A DNA stretch of 30,033 bases from assembly GCA_946482325.1 (NCBI GenBank), contig CAMLRA010000034.1:1-30033 (forward strand). Reading direction: 5' to 3'. The notes beneath the pieces are model-generated. The model was not told where the DNA came from, made no database searches, and saw only the letters and a list, made by a program, of their open reading frames with translations. Shown here piece by piece: positions 17,059 to 27,410 of the stretch. The position numbers and the translations under genes are program-made. Numbering within the stretch: position 1 is the first letter of the stretch; each line of letters begins with the position of its first letter. The stretch comes from an uncultured Chromatiaceae bacterium. Its GTDB lineage: Bacteria > Pseudomonadota > Gammaproteobacteria > Enterobacterales > Alteromonadaceae.

Positions 17059-18174
17059 GTGAAGACTGAAGTGCAGAATTTTGATGAGATCCGGCCGTAT
17101 TCGGATGCCGAAGTACCGCAAGCGATCGAACAAATCATTTCAGATCCGGAATTTACCGCGGCCATTATCCGCTATAAATTTGGCAAGGCCTTTGGTGGTC
17201 TCAGCAAGCTGCTAAGCCCATTGTTGGGCTGGTATTTGCGCCGGCACTGGCGGCGGCTGCAAACTGTGCAGGACGTACAACGTTATGTGTCCGGTTATCT
17301 GGAGCAGGCGTTGCAGCACACTACTGACGGCGTGAGCTGCAGCGGATTGGATGCTTTACCGAAAGACCAGGCCTTCTTGTTTGTCTGTAATCACCGTGAT
17401 ATTGCGATGGACCCGGCTTTAGTCAATTGGTGCCTGCACTTGCATGGTTTTGATACCGCCCGCATTGCTATTGGGGACAACCTGCTGAAAAAGCCTTGCG
17501 TGACGGCACTGATGAAACTCAATAAAAGCTTTATTGTACGCCGAAGTGCCAAAGGTCCACGTGAAATGCTAAAGGCGCTCAGCCAATTATCTGCGTATAT
17601 CCGTCATTCATTATCTGAGGGTCAGCACATCTGGATCGCGCAGAAGGAAGGCCGGGCCAAAGATGGCTTTGACCAGACAGATCCGGCGATTTTAAAAATG
17701 TTTTATATGGCCGGCAAAGCCGAGGGCCTTGAGTTTGCCGACTATATGCAGCAGCTCAATATTGTGCCGGTGGTGATTTCATACGAGTACGACCCGTGTG
17801 ATGAAGCCAAAGCCCTGGAGCTTTACCAAAGAGCTGAAGACGGCGGTTACCAGAAGGCCGAGTTTGAAGACATCGACAGTATTATCAAAGGGATCACCGG
17901 CTACAAAGGCCGGGTGCACCTGCATTTTGGTGAAATGATCCGTGATGGTTTTGACAGCCCGGAGCAACTCGCTGAATTAATAGACCGGCAAATTTATCAG
18001 GGCTATAAAATCTATCCGGCGAATCAATATGCGGCAGGTGAGCAGGTCAGCGATGCTCAGGCTGCGGCCAAGTTTGCTAGTCGCCTGGCACAAATGCTGC
18101 CAGAAATTCAAAGTTATGCCCGCGCTATGTATGCCAACCCGTTGAAAAACGCGCAAAAAGTGCAGGAACAATAA
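17059..18174 (+). CDS. PlsC-like phospholipid/glycerol acyltransferase family protein
   Basis: A 371-residue protein with the four acyltransferase blocks in order: FVCNHRDIAMD at residues 108-118 (block I), LNKSFIVRRS (block II, with the substrate-binding Arg), IAQKEGRAKDG (block III, E-G-R in place of PEGTRS), and NIVPVVISYEYDP (block IV). The family transfers an acyl group to lysophosphatidate or a related glycerolipid at the cytoplasmic membrane. Block I reads His-X5-Asp rather than the usual His-X4-Asp, so this is a divergent branch, and lysophosphatidate may not be its acceptor. An N-terminal hydrophobic stretch, LSKLLSPLLGWYL, may be a membrane contact. The start is GTG 17059, weakly supported by an AGG about 8 bases upstream. 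The DUF2960 gene follows after 2 bases. Confidence 0.85.
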   Translation: MKTEVQNFDEIRPYSDAEVPQAIEQIISDPEFTAAIIRYKFGKAFGGLSKLLSPLLGWYLRRHWRRLQTVQDVQRYVSGYLEQALQHTTDGVSCSGLDALPKDQAFLFVCNHRDIAMDPALVNWCLHLHGFDTARIAIGDNLLKKPCVTALMKLNKSFIVRRSAKGPREMLKALSQLSAYIRHSLSEGQHIWIAQKEGRAKDGFDQTDPAILKMFYMAGKAEGLEFADYMQQLNIVPVVISYEYDPCDEAKALELYQRAEDGGYQKAEFEDIDSIIKGITGYKGRVHLHFGEMIRDGFDSPEQLAELIDRQIYQGYKIYPANQYAAGEQVSDAQAAAKFASRLAQMLPEIQSYARAMYANPLKNAQKVQEQ

Positions 18175-18176
18175 AC

Positions 18177-18434
18177 ATGGCCCGCCACATCACTTATACC
18201 TTTAAAGGTCAGCCGCGGCGGATCGCCTTTAGCTATGACAAATTCCGTGACGTGCACGAGGCGGTTGCTGCCGCAGAAGGGATAGATCTGAAAAAGTTTT
18301 TACAGATGGAACAGCAGATTGCGATGACGACTAAACATAAGTCTGCGATCAAAGAGTTCCGGCAAAGCGAATTTAAACGGATGGGCTTTGCCGACATCTA
18401 CCTGCATAAAGACGAGCCGGACGCCGCCAGTTAA
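18177..18434 (+). CDS. DUF2960 family small protein
   Basis: An 85-residue soluble, basic protein without signal or membrane segment. The start ARHITYTFKGQPRRIAFSY, the middle AAAEGIDLKKFLQMEQQIA and the end FRQSEFKRMGFADIYL resemble DUF2960, a short family of marine gammaproteobacteria recalled from memory. Its function is unknown. ATG 18177 lies 2 bases after the acyltransferase stop, with AGGA 9 bases upstream, so the two genes are co-translated. It ends 10 bases before the convergent DUF192 stop. A 5-bp stem GCCGG/CCGGC (18440-18456) in the junction may be a weak terminator. Confidence 0.68.
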   Translation: MARHITYTFKGQPRRIAFSYDKFRDVHEAVAAAEGIDLKKFLQMEQQIAMTTKHKSAIKEFRQSEFKRMGFADIYLHKDEPDAAS

Positions 18435-18444
18435 ATTTGGCCGG

Positions 18445-18894
18445 TTAATTTCCGGCTTTGTTGTGACAGCTGTCCGGAATAGCCTGGCAGCTGCTGACCG
18501 CCTGTCCTACCTTCACCGCGTTGGCGGCAAACCAGCCTAGCGGCATTTCCAGCGCAGCGATAACTTCACCCGGTGATTCATGTAAATCTTCACTATTGGC
18601 CATCATCGGCTGAATTTTGCTGATGCGCCATTGTGGGTTAATAAAAGCCACATCAAGTGCCGTTGGAGTGTTTTTCATCCACAAGGTCATTGGCCTTGGT
18701 GTGTCGTACAGCAACAACATGCCGTGTTTGACCGGAGCTTGCTCCATCAGACCCCGCATACGTCGTTCTACTGTATCCGCCAGCTGCACCTGCAACTGCT
18801 GTTCACCGGCTTGCAACGGAATCAGTGGGAAAACAGGCACTTCAGCCTGACAGGCCGCTAAAGGTAACAAACAAACCATCGCAAATTGACGCAT
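18445..18894 (-). CDS. DUF192 family lipoprotein
   Basis: A 149-residue protein with a lipoprotein signal: MRQFAMVCLLPLAAC, with the lipobox LAAC giving Cys15 as the lipidated residue. The mature domain matches DUF192: VQLADTVERRMRGLME, HGMLLLYDTPRPMTLWMKNT, LDVAFINPQWRI and a late VIAALEMPLGWFAANAVKVG. DUF192 proteins are small secreted beta-structures of unknown biochemical role. The start is ATG 18894, where GGAG (18904-18901) lies 6 bases upstream; the GTG at 18897 is too close. The tail contains two more cysteines (SSCQ and DSCH) that could form a disulfide in the periplasm. Residue +2 after the Cys is Gln, so Lol sorting to the outer membrane is expected. Confidence 0.9.
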   Translation of the reverse strand: MRQFAMVCLLPLAACQAEVPVFPLIPLQAGEQQLQVQLADTVERRMRGLMEQAPVKHGMLLLYDTPRPMTLWMKNTPTALDVAFINPQWRISKIQPMMANSEDLHESPGEVIAALEMPLGWFAANAVKVGQAVSSCQAIPDSCHNKAGN

Positions 18895-18981
18895 CACAGA
18901 CTCCGGCTGAAACTACGTTATTGTGCAGTTGCAAATGGCCAGATTGCAAATGCAATTCTGCAGCTGCGGACATCACTGCGC
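18895..18981 (-). promoter_or_regulatory. Upstream region of the DUF192 gene with a 9-bp direct repeat
   Basis: TTGCAAATG occurs twice in direct orientation (18929-18937 and 18944-18952), 15 bp apart start to start. The second copy runs into TGCAA, giving TTGCA-AA-TGCAA. On the minus strand the repeats lie 30-60 bp upstream of the DUF192 start, where a promoter is needed. A possible -10 (AATAAC) lies between the repeats and the start, but no good -35 is evident. Confidence 0.35.
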
Positions 18982-19006
18982 AAAAAAAAGCCGGGTTGCC
19001 CCGGCT
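18982..19006 (-). terminator. Terminator of alanine dehydrogenase (minus strand)
   Basis: Read on the minus strand, AGCCGGG pairs with CCCGGCT around GCAA and is followed by eight T residues (18989-18982). It lies about 110 bases after the ald stop and ends that transcript before the DUF192 gene, which must therefore have its own promoter. Confidence 0.92.
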
Positions 19007-19113
19007 ATTCTTCACACTGTCCTGTGTTATGACAGACAGTCTCCAGACTATCCTGCAAGTGTTCCTGACACTTACATCCGTCCATCGCTTTTACGCAATG
19101 ACCCTCTGACGGA

Positions 19114-20235
19114 TTAGTTGGCGTTTAACGCCTGACGCGGGTCAACGTAAGCAAGGTTCAGCGCTTCAGCGACATGCTGATTGACCACCTGGCCGTTGAT
19201 CACATTCAGGCCATTTAACAGATGTTGGTCATCTAATAACGCTTGTTTGTAGCCTTTGTTTGCCAGCTTGATGATAAATGGCAAAGTCGCATTGTTCAGT
19301 GCAAAAGTTGAAGTGCGTGGCACAGCGCCTGGCATGTTGGCAACACAGTAGTGTACTACATCGTCCACGATAAAAGTTGGCTCGGCGTGTGTGGTGGCAT
19401 GAGAAGTTTCAACACAGCCGCCTTGGTCGATCGCAACATCCACAATGGCAGAGCCAGGTTTCATTTTGCGGATATGCTCGCGAGTGACCAGTTTAGGTGC
19501 GGCAGCACCTGGAATTAACACACCACCGATAACTAAATCGGCTTCAAGCACATGTTTTTCTAACGCATCTGCGGTCGAGTAAATGGCTTTGACTGCGCCA
19601 TTAAACTGCGCATTGATCCGACGCAGGACGTCAACTGAGCGGTCCAGTACGACCACATCAGCACCTAAACCTACAGCCATTTGTGCTGCATTAGTACCAA
19701 CCATGCCGCCACCAATGACCACAACTTTAGCCGGTTCAACACCTGGCACACCGCCCAGTAACATACCGCGGCCAGCACAGGATTTCTCCAACGCACGGGC
19801 ACCGGCCTGAATTGACATACGACCTGCGACTTCTGACATAGGGGCTAACAGTGGCAGACCACCGCGGCCGTCGGTGACAGTTTCGTAAGCGATACAGATG
19901 GCCTTTGATTTAATCAAATCTTCTGTTTGTGGCAGGTCTGGCGCCAGGTGTAAGTAGGTAAACAGGATTTGGCCTTCACGTAACATGGCACGTTCAACAG
20001 CCTGAGGTTCTTTCACTTTTACGATCATCTCTGCGATAGCAAAGATTTCTGCGGCGCTGTTCAGTACTTTTGCACCGGCCGCCTGATACTCGGCGTCACC
20101 ACAGCCAATACCGTCACCGGCATTATGTTCTACGTATACAGTATGGCCATGTGCGACCAGTTCGCGCACGCTGGCAGGAGTCATACCGACGCGGTATTCG
20201 TGGTTTTTAATCTCTTTTGGTACGCCAATAATCAT
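19114..20235 (-). CDS. ald: Alanine dehydrogenase
   Basis: Ald reversibly deaminates L-alanine to pyruvate and ammonium with NAD in the cytoplasm, feeding amino-acid carbon into central metabolism. The 373-residue product has the family length. Visible features: MIIGVPKEIKNHEYRVGMTP at the N-terminus with Arg15, catalytic Lys75 in VKVKEPQ, His96 in TYLHLAPD, and the Rossmann motif VVVIGGGMVGTNAA. ATG 20235 is chosen because it starts exactly at the family N-terminus and has AAAAAGG upstream. The frame continues 41 codons further into the intergenic space with no family similarity. The gene diverges from lrp, so Lrp control is likely, as for ald genes in several bacteria. Confidence 0.97.
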   Translation of the reverse strand: MIIGVPKEIKNHEYRVGMTPASVRELVAHGHTVYVEHNAGDGIGCGDAEYQAAGAKVLNSAAEIFAIAEMIVKVKEPQAVERAMLREGQILFTYLHLAPDLPQTEDLIKSKAICIAYETVTDGRGGLPLLAPMSEVAGRMSIQAGARALEKSCAGRGMLLGGVPGVEPAKVVVIGGGMVGTNAAQMAVGLGADVVVLDRSVDVLRRINAQFNGAVKAIYSTADALEKHVLEADLVIGGVLIPGAAAPKLVTREHIRKMKPGSAIVDVAIDQGGCVETSHATTHAEPTFIVDDVVHYCVANMPGAVPRTSTFALNNATLPFIIKLANKGYKQALLDDQHLLNGLNVINGQVVNQHVAEALNLAYVDPRQALNAN

Positions 20236-20283
20236 ATCTGATGCCTTTTTTGAATTGTTGCAGGGTTGGTAAAATTTTTCGCT

Positions 20284-20289
20284 AGTATA
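20284..20289 (-). promoter_or_regulatory. Candidate -10 box of ald
   Basis: On the minus strand TATACT lies about 49 bases before the ald start. The region 16-18 bases upstream has no recognisable -35, which would suit a promoter activated by a bound protein such as Lrp. The hexamer is enclosed by a short CGCT/AGCG inverted repeat (20280-20294). Confidence 0.45.
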
Positions 20290-20313
20290 AAGCGCTGATG
20301 GCAGGATTGCTGA

Positions 20314-20343
20314 TTGTTTTATTTCGCCAGTGCAGCATAATAT
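20314..20343 (+). promoter_or_regulatory. Candidate lrp promoter
   Basis: TTGTTT (20314-20319), an 18-bp spacer and TAATAT (20338-20343) form a reasonable sigma-70 promoter about 32 bases upstream of the proposed lrp TTG start. It lies back to back with the ald -10 box, so one regulator bound between them could control both genes. Confidence 0.5.
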
Positions 20344-20375
20344 GTTGTAGAAACGCAAATAGCAGGATTAATGAC

Positions 20376-20867
20376 TTGCCAATTTCACCACAAAATAGCG
20401 GTCGTAAACTGGACCGTATCGATCGGAAAATACTGACGGAATTACAAAAAGATGGACGGCTCGCCAACGTAGAACTGGCCAAGCGGGTAGGGCTCAGCCC
20501 AACACCCTGTCTGGAACGGGTGCGCAAGCTTGAACAGGAACAATTCATCCTGGGTTACAACGCCCGTGTGGATCCGAACAAAGTCGGTGCCGCGCTGCTG
20601 GTATTTGTGGAAATCACTCTGAGCAAAACCTCGCCGGAAGATTTCGACGAGTTCAGTAAAGCAGTGCAAAAACTCGATGAGATTTTAGAATGTCATCTGG
20701 TGTCTGGCAGTTTTGACTTTCTGCTCAAGACGCGGGTTGCCAATATGGCGGCTTATCGCGAGTTGCTGGGTGAAACCTTATTGCGACTGCCCAGCGTGCG
20801 CGAAAGCCGGACTTATGTGGTGATGGAAGAGGTCAAACAAACAACTTTTGTTGCAGTCACCGGCTGA
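20376..20867 (+). CDS. lrp: Leucine-responsive regulatory protein Lrp
   Basis: A global Lrp/AsnC-family transcription regulator, 163 residues against 164 in E. coli. The N-terminal winged helix-turn-helix is almost the E. coli sequence (LDRIDRKILTELQKDGRLAN, VELAKRVGLSPTPCLERVR). The C-terminal RAM effector domain includes LLVFVEITL, ECHLVSGSFDFLLKTRV and GETLLRLPSVRESRTYV. No ATG or GTG fits in frame. TTG 20376 is chosen because AGGA at 20364-20367 lies 8 bases upstream and because it puts LDRID at exactly the E. coli position (residue 12). An ATG at 20371 is out of frame. It diverges from ald and precedes ftsK, the usual gammaproteobacterial order. Confidence 0.95.
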   Translation: MPISPQNSGRKLDRIDRKILTELQKDGRLANVELAKRVGLSPTPCLERVRKLEQEQFILGYNARVDPNKVGAALLVFVEITLSKTSPEDFDEFSKAVQKLDEILECHLVSGSFDFLLKTRVANMAAYRELLGETLLRLPSVRESRTYVVMEEVKQTTFVAVTG

Positions 20868-20933
20868 AAACGGCAATACTGGATAAAAAATCAGCAAAGT
20901 GCTTTTCGCGTTGATTTTACGGCAAGGAAATAT

Positions 20934-23777
20934 GTGCAGCAAACCAGTCTGTCTGGTATCTTTGCTGTGTTTCTGACAAGTCTTTATAGGGTTATGCTGT
21001 TGCAAGCAAAAACTGTATTTTCGCTGAACGGAGTCCAGCGGCTCGTTGAAGTCGGGTTGATTGCCTGTCTGGGGATTGCCACTTTTATGCTGTTGGCGCT
21101 GCTGAGTTTCGACCCGGCAGACCCGAGCTGGACGCAAACCGGTTATCACAGTGATATTCGCAATATCGCCGGTCCGATCGGTGCTGAAGTTGCCGACATT
21201 TTGTTTGCGGTATTCGGCTGGTTATCTTATCTGGTGCCCCCGTTTTTAGCTTTTTGTGGCTATCTATTGTTCCGTCGTTTTACCGACTTATTGTCATTAG
21301 ATTATTTTGTGCTCGGTATGCGGCTATTAGGCTTGTTACTGACCGTGATTAGCGCTTGTGCGATTAGCAGTATCAATTTTGACGACATTTATATGTACTC
21401 CAGCGGCGGTGTGGTTGGTGACGTGTTGGTGGCCGTGTTATTACCGCAACTGAGCTTTGTCGGTTCCAGTTTGTTATTGTTATGCAGCTTTTGTATCGGT
21501 CTGACACTGCTGACTGGTATTTCCTGGCTAACTGTCGCAGATGAGTTGGGTGCTTTCACTGTAACGACTGCGCGCCGGTTGTGGCACTTCAATGCGACTA
21601 TCGATGCCTTGATGCGCAAGGTAAAACCCAAAGTGCGGGTAGTGGCGCCACTGCAACGCAGCGAGATTAAGGGCACCCCATATCAGCAGGAGCTTAAAGC
21701 TCCAGCGGTGGCCAAAACTGAGATAGCGGAGCAGGAAAAACCGTCTGAAATTGAGCGCGCTGAGCCGGTGATGTCAAGCGCCCGCATTGAACCTGAGATT
21801 GGATTTGACGTTGCTTCCGCCCCGGCCGAACAGGCTTTTGACTCGTTCACTGAAGCGCAAACACAACAGCATAGCAGTTATGCACCTGAGCAAATTATCG
21901 CTGCAACGCCGGCCCCGGTCGTCGTCGTGAACCTTGACGCAGCAGTACCTGCGCAATCGAAGCCCGTCAGCCCAATAAAAATTGATCCAGCGGTCCAAAG
22001 CCGGGCGTTTTTCCCGGACGCGGATGCCCGTGTTGAACCTTTACCAATCCAGCCGTTAGATATCCGTACAGATGCCAGGGCTTTTGTCAGCATTGACGAA
22101 ATTGCCGGTGATGAACTCAGTTATAGTGCAATTGATGAAACCTATGCCGAAGATGAGTTGGCACAAAGTTATCTGCACACCCAGACATCGGCTGATGCAG
22201 TGCAACTGCAACGGTTAGCCAGCACTGACGATGAAGAAGAGCAGGATGAGATTTTATATCCACAGCCGGTGCCGCCGGTTGACGCCTTGCCATCGCTAAG
22301 TCTGCTGGAGCGACCGAACCGAACAGTGAATCCTATCTCTGAAGAAGATTTAGAGCGGGTGTCGCGGCTGGTTGAAGTCAAACTGCTGGATTTTAGCGTA
22401 GATGCGAAAGTCGTCGGTGTTTATCCCGGACCTGTGGTGACCCGCTTTGAACTGGACCTCGCACCAGGCGTAAAAGTTTCCAAAATTACGGGTTTATCGA
22501 AAGACTTAGCCCGTTCTTTATCTGCCATCAGTGTGCGGGTGGTGGAGGTCATTCCGGGCAAATCTTTTATAGGCTTAGAACTGCCGAACCAGCACCGGGA
22601 AATAGTCCGGTTGTCCGAAGTCATCGGCGATGAGGTGTTTGAGCAGTCTAAATCGCCGTTAACCATGGTGCTTGGCAAGGATATCGCTGGTAAAGCCGTA
22701 GTGGCGGATTTAGCAAAAATGCCGCATTTGCTGGTGGCTGGTACGACTGGTTCAGGGAAGTCCGTCGGTGTCAACGTGATGATTTGTAGTTTGCTCTACA
22801 AGTCGACGCCGGATGATGTGCGTTTCCTGATGATTGACCCGAAAATGCTCGAATTGTCGGTCTATGAAGGCATTCCGCATTTATTGACTGAAGTCGTCAC
22901 TGACATGAAAGAGGCGGCCAATGGCCTGCGTTGGTGTGTCGGTGAGATGGAACGTCGTTATAAGCTGATGTCAGCGTTAGGGGTTCGGAACCTTAAAGGT
23001 TACAACGCCAAAGTTGCCGAGGCCATTGCCGAAGGCAAGCCGCTGCGCGACCCGTTATGGCGCCCAACCGATGATATGCGTGGCGAGCCACCAGTGCTGG
23101 AGAAGCTGCCGTCTATCGTCGTGGTCATTGACGAATTCGCCGACATGATGATGATTGTTGGCAAAAAAGTTGAAGAGCTGATCGCGCGCATTGCGCAAAA
23201 AGCACGGGCAGCCGGCATTCATTTAATTCTCGCAACACAACGGCCATCGGTCGATGTGATCACAGGCTTGATTAAAGCCAACATTCCGACCCGGATTGCC
23301 TTCCAGGTGTCGTCGAAAATCGACTCCAGAACCATCCTGGATCAACAAGGTGCTGAAAGCTTATTAGGTCAGGGCGATATGTTGTATCTGCCTCCGGGTT
23401 CGGGTGTACCGAACCGGGTGCATGGCGCCTTTGTCGACGACCATGAAGTTCACGCCATCGTCGCGGACTGGAAAACCAGAGGCCGGCCAAACTATATTCC
23501 GGAAATTCTCTCGGGTGAAACCAACGAAGAGAATCTGCTGCCTGGCGAGACGCTGGAAGAAGACGATGCGGAAGCCGATCCGCTGTTTGATCAGGCTGTG
23601 GCCTTTGTAACTGAAAGTCGCAAAGCCTCGGTATCCGGTGTGCAGCGTCGATTCAGAATCGGCTATAACCGGGCTGCGCGTCTGGTTGAAACCATGGAAC
23701 AAGTTGGGATTGTCAGTGGCCCGGGCCACAACGGCAACCGGGAAGTATTAGCTCCGCCTCCGCCAAAAGGGTTTTAA
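20934..23777 (+). CDS. ftsK: DNA translocase FtsK
   Basis: FtsK sits at the septum, clears the chromosome termini and activates XerCD at dif. The 947-residue product has the three expected parts. An N-terminal domain holds about four membrane helices ([18 protein letters not shown] and onward) with the family segment [19 protein letters not shown] linker of about 250 residues is rich in Ala, Glu, Asp and Pro. The hexameric motor has Walker A GTTGSGKS near residue 603, Walker [13 protein letters not shown] near 728 and [21 protein letters not shown]. The C-terminal gamma winged helix ([20 protein letters not shown]) reads KOPS sites. It is shorter than the E. coli protein (1,329) because of the linker. 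GTG 20934 has AGGA 5 bases upstream. ATG 20994 fits the usual FtsK N-terminus equally well but has poor ribosome-binding spacing. Confidence 0.96.
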   Translation: MQQTSLSGIFAVFLTSLYRVMLLQAKTVFSLNGVQRLVEVGLIACLGIATFMLLALLSFDPADPSWTQTGYHSDIRNIAGPIGAEVADILFAVFGWLSYLVPPFLAFCGYLLFRRFTDLLSLDYFVLGMRLLGLLLTVISACAISSINFDDIYMYSSGGVVGDVLVAVLLPQLSFVGSSLLLLCSFCIGLTLLTGISWLTVADELGAFTVTTARRLWHFNATIDALMRKVKPKVRVVAPLQRSEIKGTPYQQELKAPAVAKTEIAEQEKPSEIERAEPVMSSARIEPEIGFDVASAPAEQAFDSFTEAQTQQHSSYAPEQIIAATPAPVVVVNLDAAVPAQSKPVSPIKIDPAVQSRAFFPDADARVEPLPIQPLDIRTDARAFVSIDEIAGDELSYSAIDETYAEDELAQSYLHTQTSADAVQLQRLASTDDEEEQDEILYPQPVPPVDALPSLSLLERPNRTVNPISEEDLERVSRLVEVKLLDFSVDAKVVGVYPGPVVTRFELDLAPGVKVSKITGLSKDLARSLSAISVRVVEVIPGKSFIGLELPNQHREIVRLSEVIGDEVFEQSKSPLTMVLGKDIAGKAVVADLAKMPHLLVAGTTGSGKSVGVNVMICSLLYKSTPDDVRFLMIDPKMLELSVYEGIPHLLTEVVTDMKEAANGLRWCVGEMERRYKLMSALGVRNLKGYNAKVAEAIAEGKPLRDPLWRPTDDMRGEPPVLEKLPSIVVVIDEFADMMMIVGKKVEELIARIAQKARAAGIHLILATQRPSVDVITGLIKANIPTRIAFQVSSKIDSRTILDQQGAESLLGQGDMLYLPPGSGVPNRVHGAFVDDHEVHAIVADWKTRGRPNYIPEILSGETNEENLLPGETLEEDDAEADPLFDQAVAFVTESRKASVSGVQRRFRIGYNRAARLVETMEQVGIVSGPGHNGNREVLAPPPPKGF

Positions 23778-24401
23778 ATGAAACAGGTTTTTACGTTAAC
23801 GGGTCTTCTGCTGGCAGCTGTATGTTCTGGTGTTGTCAGTGCGGTTGAAACGGCTGCAGAGCAGCTTAAATACAAACTGGCGCGACTAAACAGTTATCAG
23901 GCCAGCTTCCAGCAAACGGTCACTGACGCAACGAATAAACAGGTGCAAACTGGTGAAGGCTACCTCAGCCTGAAGCAGCCAGCGTTATTTCGTTTTGAAA
24001 CCATCAGCCCGACACCAAATTTGCTGATTGGCGACGGCCGGACTTTGTGGCACTACGACGAAACGCTCGAAGAGCTGAAAGTCTATGATGCGGCGAAAGA
24101 GGTTGATAAAACGCCTTTTGTGCTGCTGACTTCCAGCGATGCCAAACTATGGGCTTTGTACGATGTTGTCGGTCAGGGGGAAACTTTTGTTATCACACCT
24201 AAGGACAAAAATAATCCGGTACAAAAACTGACGTTGCAATTTTCCGGGGTCGGCCTCGCCAAAATGGCGGTGGCCAGTCAAGATGGGCAGACCAGCAGTT
24301 TTGAATTTATTGCGATGCAGAGTAATGTCAGTATCGACAGCGCACAGTTTAAATTCAGCCCGCCGAATGGCGTTGATATCGTTGATTTACGTGGCAAGTG
24401 A
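23778..24401 (+). CDS. lolA: Outer-membrane lipoprotein carrier protein LolA
   Basis: LolA is the periplasmic chaperone that receives lipoproteins from LolCDE and hands them to LolB. The product has 207 residues, including the signal peptide [22 protein letters not shown]. The mature part shows the family patterns [53 protein letters not shown] and the closing [17 protein letters not shown]. The ATG follows the ftsK stop with no gap (TAA-ATG), and rarA overlaps its last 4 bases, so ftsK, lolA and rarA are translationally linked, as in E. coli and relatives. Confidence 0.97.
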   Translation: MKQVFTLTGLLLAAVCSGVVSAVETAAEQLKYKLARLNSYQASFQQTVTDATNKQVQTGEGYLSLKQPALFRFETISPTPNLLIGDGRTLWHYDETLEELKVYDAAKEVDKTPFVLLTSSDAKLWALYDVVGQGETFVITPKDKNNPVQKLTLQFSGVGLAKMAVASQDGQTSSFEFIAMQSNVSIDSAQFKFSPPNGVDIVDLRGK

Positions 24402-25738
24402 GCAATCTGTCTCTTAGTTTTGCGCCGGACGTGCGGCCGTTAGCAGCACGGTTAAGGCCAAAAAATCTGCAGGAATATGTCGGTCAGCAGCATTTGCTCG
24501 GTCCCGGCACACCGCTGCGTCGTGCTGTTGAAGCAGGGCAGCTGAACTCGCTGATTTTTTGGGGGCCGCCCGGCACCGGCAAAACCAGCCTGGCCGAACT
24601 GATTGCCGGCAGTACTGCCGCGGCCATCGAAAAAATCTCGGCCGTTACCGCCGGTATCAAAGAGATCCGTGAGGCTATTGAACGCGCAGCAAATCGTCTA
24701 CAACAAGGTCAGCGCACGTTGTTGTTTGTTGACGAAGTGCATCGTTTTAACAAAAGCCAACAGGATGCGTTTTTACCCCATATCGAAGATGGCACCATCA
24801 TCTTTATTGGCGCGACCACTGAAAACCCATCGTTTGCGCTCAATAACGCCCTGTTATCCCGTGCCCGGGTCTGTGTGCTGCGCAAAATCAATCACGATGA
24901 TTTGCGTCAGCTACTACAGCGAGCCTTAGCTGATGAAACTCTGAATCTGCAGTTTCCGATTGCACTTACGCCGCATGCCACCGAACTGTTGTTGCAACTG
25001 GCCGACGGTGATGCACGTAAAATGCTCAATCTGCTGGAGCTCGCCGCCCAAAGCAGCGCTGATGGCAGCATTGATACCAACTTATTAAAACAGTTAGTGG
25101 AACGGCAATTACCCGGTTTTGATAATCAGGGCGAGCTGTATTACGACCTGATTTCTGCTTTTCACAAGTCAGTACGGGGTTCACAACCGGATGCGGCCTT
25201 ATATTGGTATTGTCGTATTCTTGAAGGCGGTGGAGACCCGCTGTATGTGGCCAGACGGTTGTTAGCGATTGCCTCAGAAGATATTGGTAATGCTGATCCA
25301 AGAGCTTTGTCGTTAGCGCTGACTGCTTTTGATACCTTCCAGCGGGTTGGACCGGCTGAAGGTGAGCGCGCCATCGCGCAGGCCGCGGTATATTGCGCCC
25401 TGGCGCCAAAAAGCAACGCGCTGTACAGCGCTTTTAATCAAATGCGCGCTTTTGTCCGGGAACAGCCTGCATTTGAAGTACCGATCCAGCTACGTAACGC
25501 CGCGACCGGTTTGCTGAAGGAACTGGGGTATGGCGAAGGTTATCGTTATGCCCATGATGAACCCGGCGCTTATGCCGCAGGCATGACATATTTGCCGCCA
25601 GAAATGCAGCAGATGCAATTCTACCAGCCTACAGACCGTGGTTTAGAACGTCAGCTGGCAGAAAAGCTGCGTTATTTACGTGGTCTCGACGATGCGCATG
25701 CTGCCACGGATGACGGAGGCAAGCCTGATGTGGGTTAA
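24398..25738 (+). CDS. rarA: Replication-associated recombination protein A (RarA/MgsA AAA+ ATPase)
   Basis: RarA acts at stalled replication forks and belongs to the clamp-loader AAA+ clade. The 446-residue product has the start [23 protein letters not shown], Walker A GPPGTGKT at 56-63, Walker [17 protein letters not shown] near 108, sensor 1 GATTENPSF, and the C-terminal tetramerisation region with [20 protein letters not shown]. The GTG start at 24398 overlaps the lolA stop (GTGA). crcB begins inside its last codons. Length and motifs match the family. Confidence 0.96.
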   Translation: MSNLSLSFAPDVRPLAARLRPKNLQEYVGQQHLLGPGTPLRRAVEAGQLNSLIFWGPPGTGKTSLAELIAGSTAAAIEKISAVTAGIKEIREAIERAANRLQQGQRTLLFVDEVHRFNKSQQDAFLPHIEDGTIIFIGATTENPSFALNNALLSRARVCVLRKINHDDLRQLLQRALADETLNLQFPIALTPHATELLLQLADGDARKMLNLLELAAQSSADGSIDTNLLKQLVERQLPGFDNQGELYYDLISAFHKSVRGSQPDAALYWYCRILEGGGDPLYVARRLLAIASEDIGNADPRALSLALTAFDTFQRVGPAEGERAIAQAAVYCALAPKSNALYSAFNQMRAFVREQPAFEVPIQLRNAATGLLKELGYGEGYRYAHDEPGAYAAGMTYLPPEMQQMQFYQPTDRGLERQLAEKLRYLRGLDDAHAATDDGGKPDVG

Positions 25739-26105
25739 CTACGCAGCTATTGCCGTGGGCGGCGCTATCGGCGCCTGTTTGCGTTTTGCGATTAGCGATG
25801 CCATGTTACATCTTTTCGGCCGGGCATTTCCTTTTGGCACTTTGCTGGTTAATATTCTCGGGTCTTTTATTATCGGTCTGTTGTATGGTCTGATCCTGAC
25901 TGAACAACTGGCGCCTAATCCGTGGCGAATTTTTATCGGCATTGGCATTTTGGGCGCGTTTACCACATTCTCTACTTTTTCTATGGACACTGTGTTGATG
26001 CTGCAGCAAGGCGCTTTTATCAAGGCGATGCTGAACGTGTTGGCCAACCTGGTGTTGTGTTTAACCCTGACCTGGCTTGGTATTAAGCTTGGGACTTTGA
26101 AGTAA
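25728..26105 (+). CDS. crcB: Fluoride ion channel FluC/CrcB
   Basis: A 125-residue inner-membrane protein with four hydrophobic helices, the size of FluC, which dimerises in antiparallel fashion and lets fluoride leave the cell. Family blocks are [26 protein letters not shown] and [16 protein letters not shown]. The last holds the FSTF phenylalanine/threonine track and the helix break near the central sodium site. ATG 25728 has a perfect GGAGG 8 bases upstream and overlaps the rarA end by 11 bases. An open frame extends upstream to 25680, but that part only shadows rarA. No fluoride riboswitch is possible here, because the upstream DNA is rarA coding sequence. Confidence 0.95.
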   Translation: MWVNYAAIAVGGAIGACLRFAISDAMLHLFGRAFPFGTLLVNILGSFIIGLLYGLILTEQLAPNPWRIFIGIGILGAFTTFSTFSMDTVLMLQQGAFIKAMLNVLANLVLCLTLTWLGIKLGTLK

Positions 26106-27401
<1,296 letters not shown>

Positions 27402-27410
27402 TCTTCTATC

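Noticed and set aside
18617..18861. Plus-strand frames over the DUF192 gene
   Set aside because: They shadow a gene whose lipobox and family motifs are clear on the minus strand.
20236..20358. 41-residue N-terminal extension of alanine dehydrogenase
   Set aside because: MIIGVPKEIK is the family N-terminus with a good ribosome-binding site; the extension crosses the divergent promoter region.
25600..25727. Fluoride riboswitch ahead of crcB
   Set aside because: This stretch is conserved rarA coding sequence, and no pseudoknot-like leader is possible without disrupting it.
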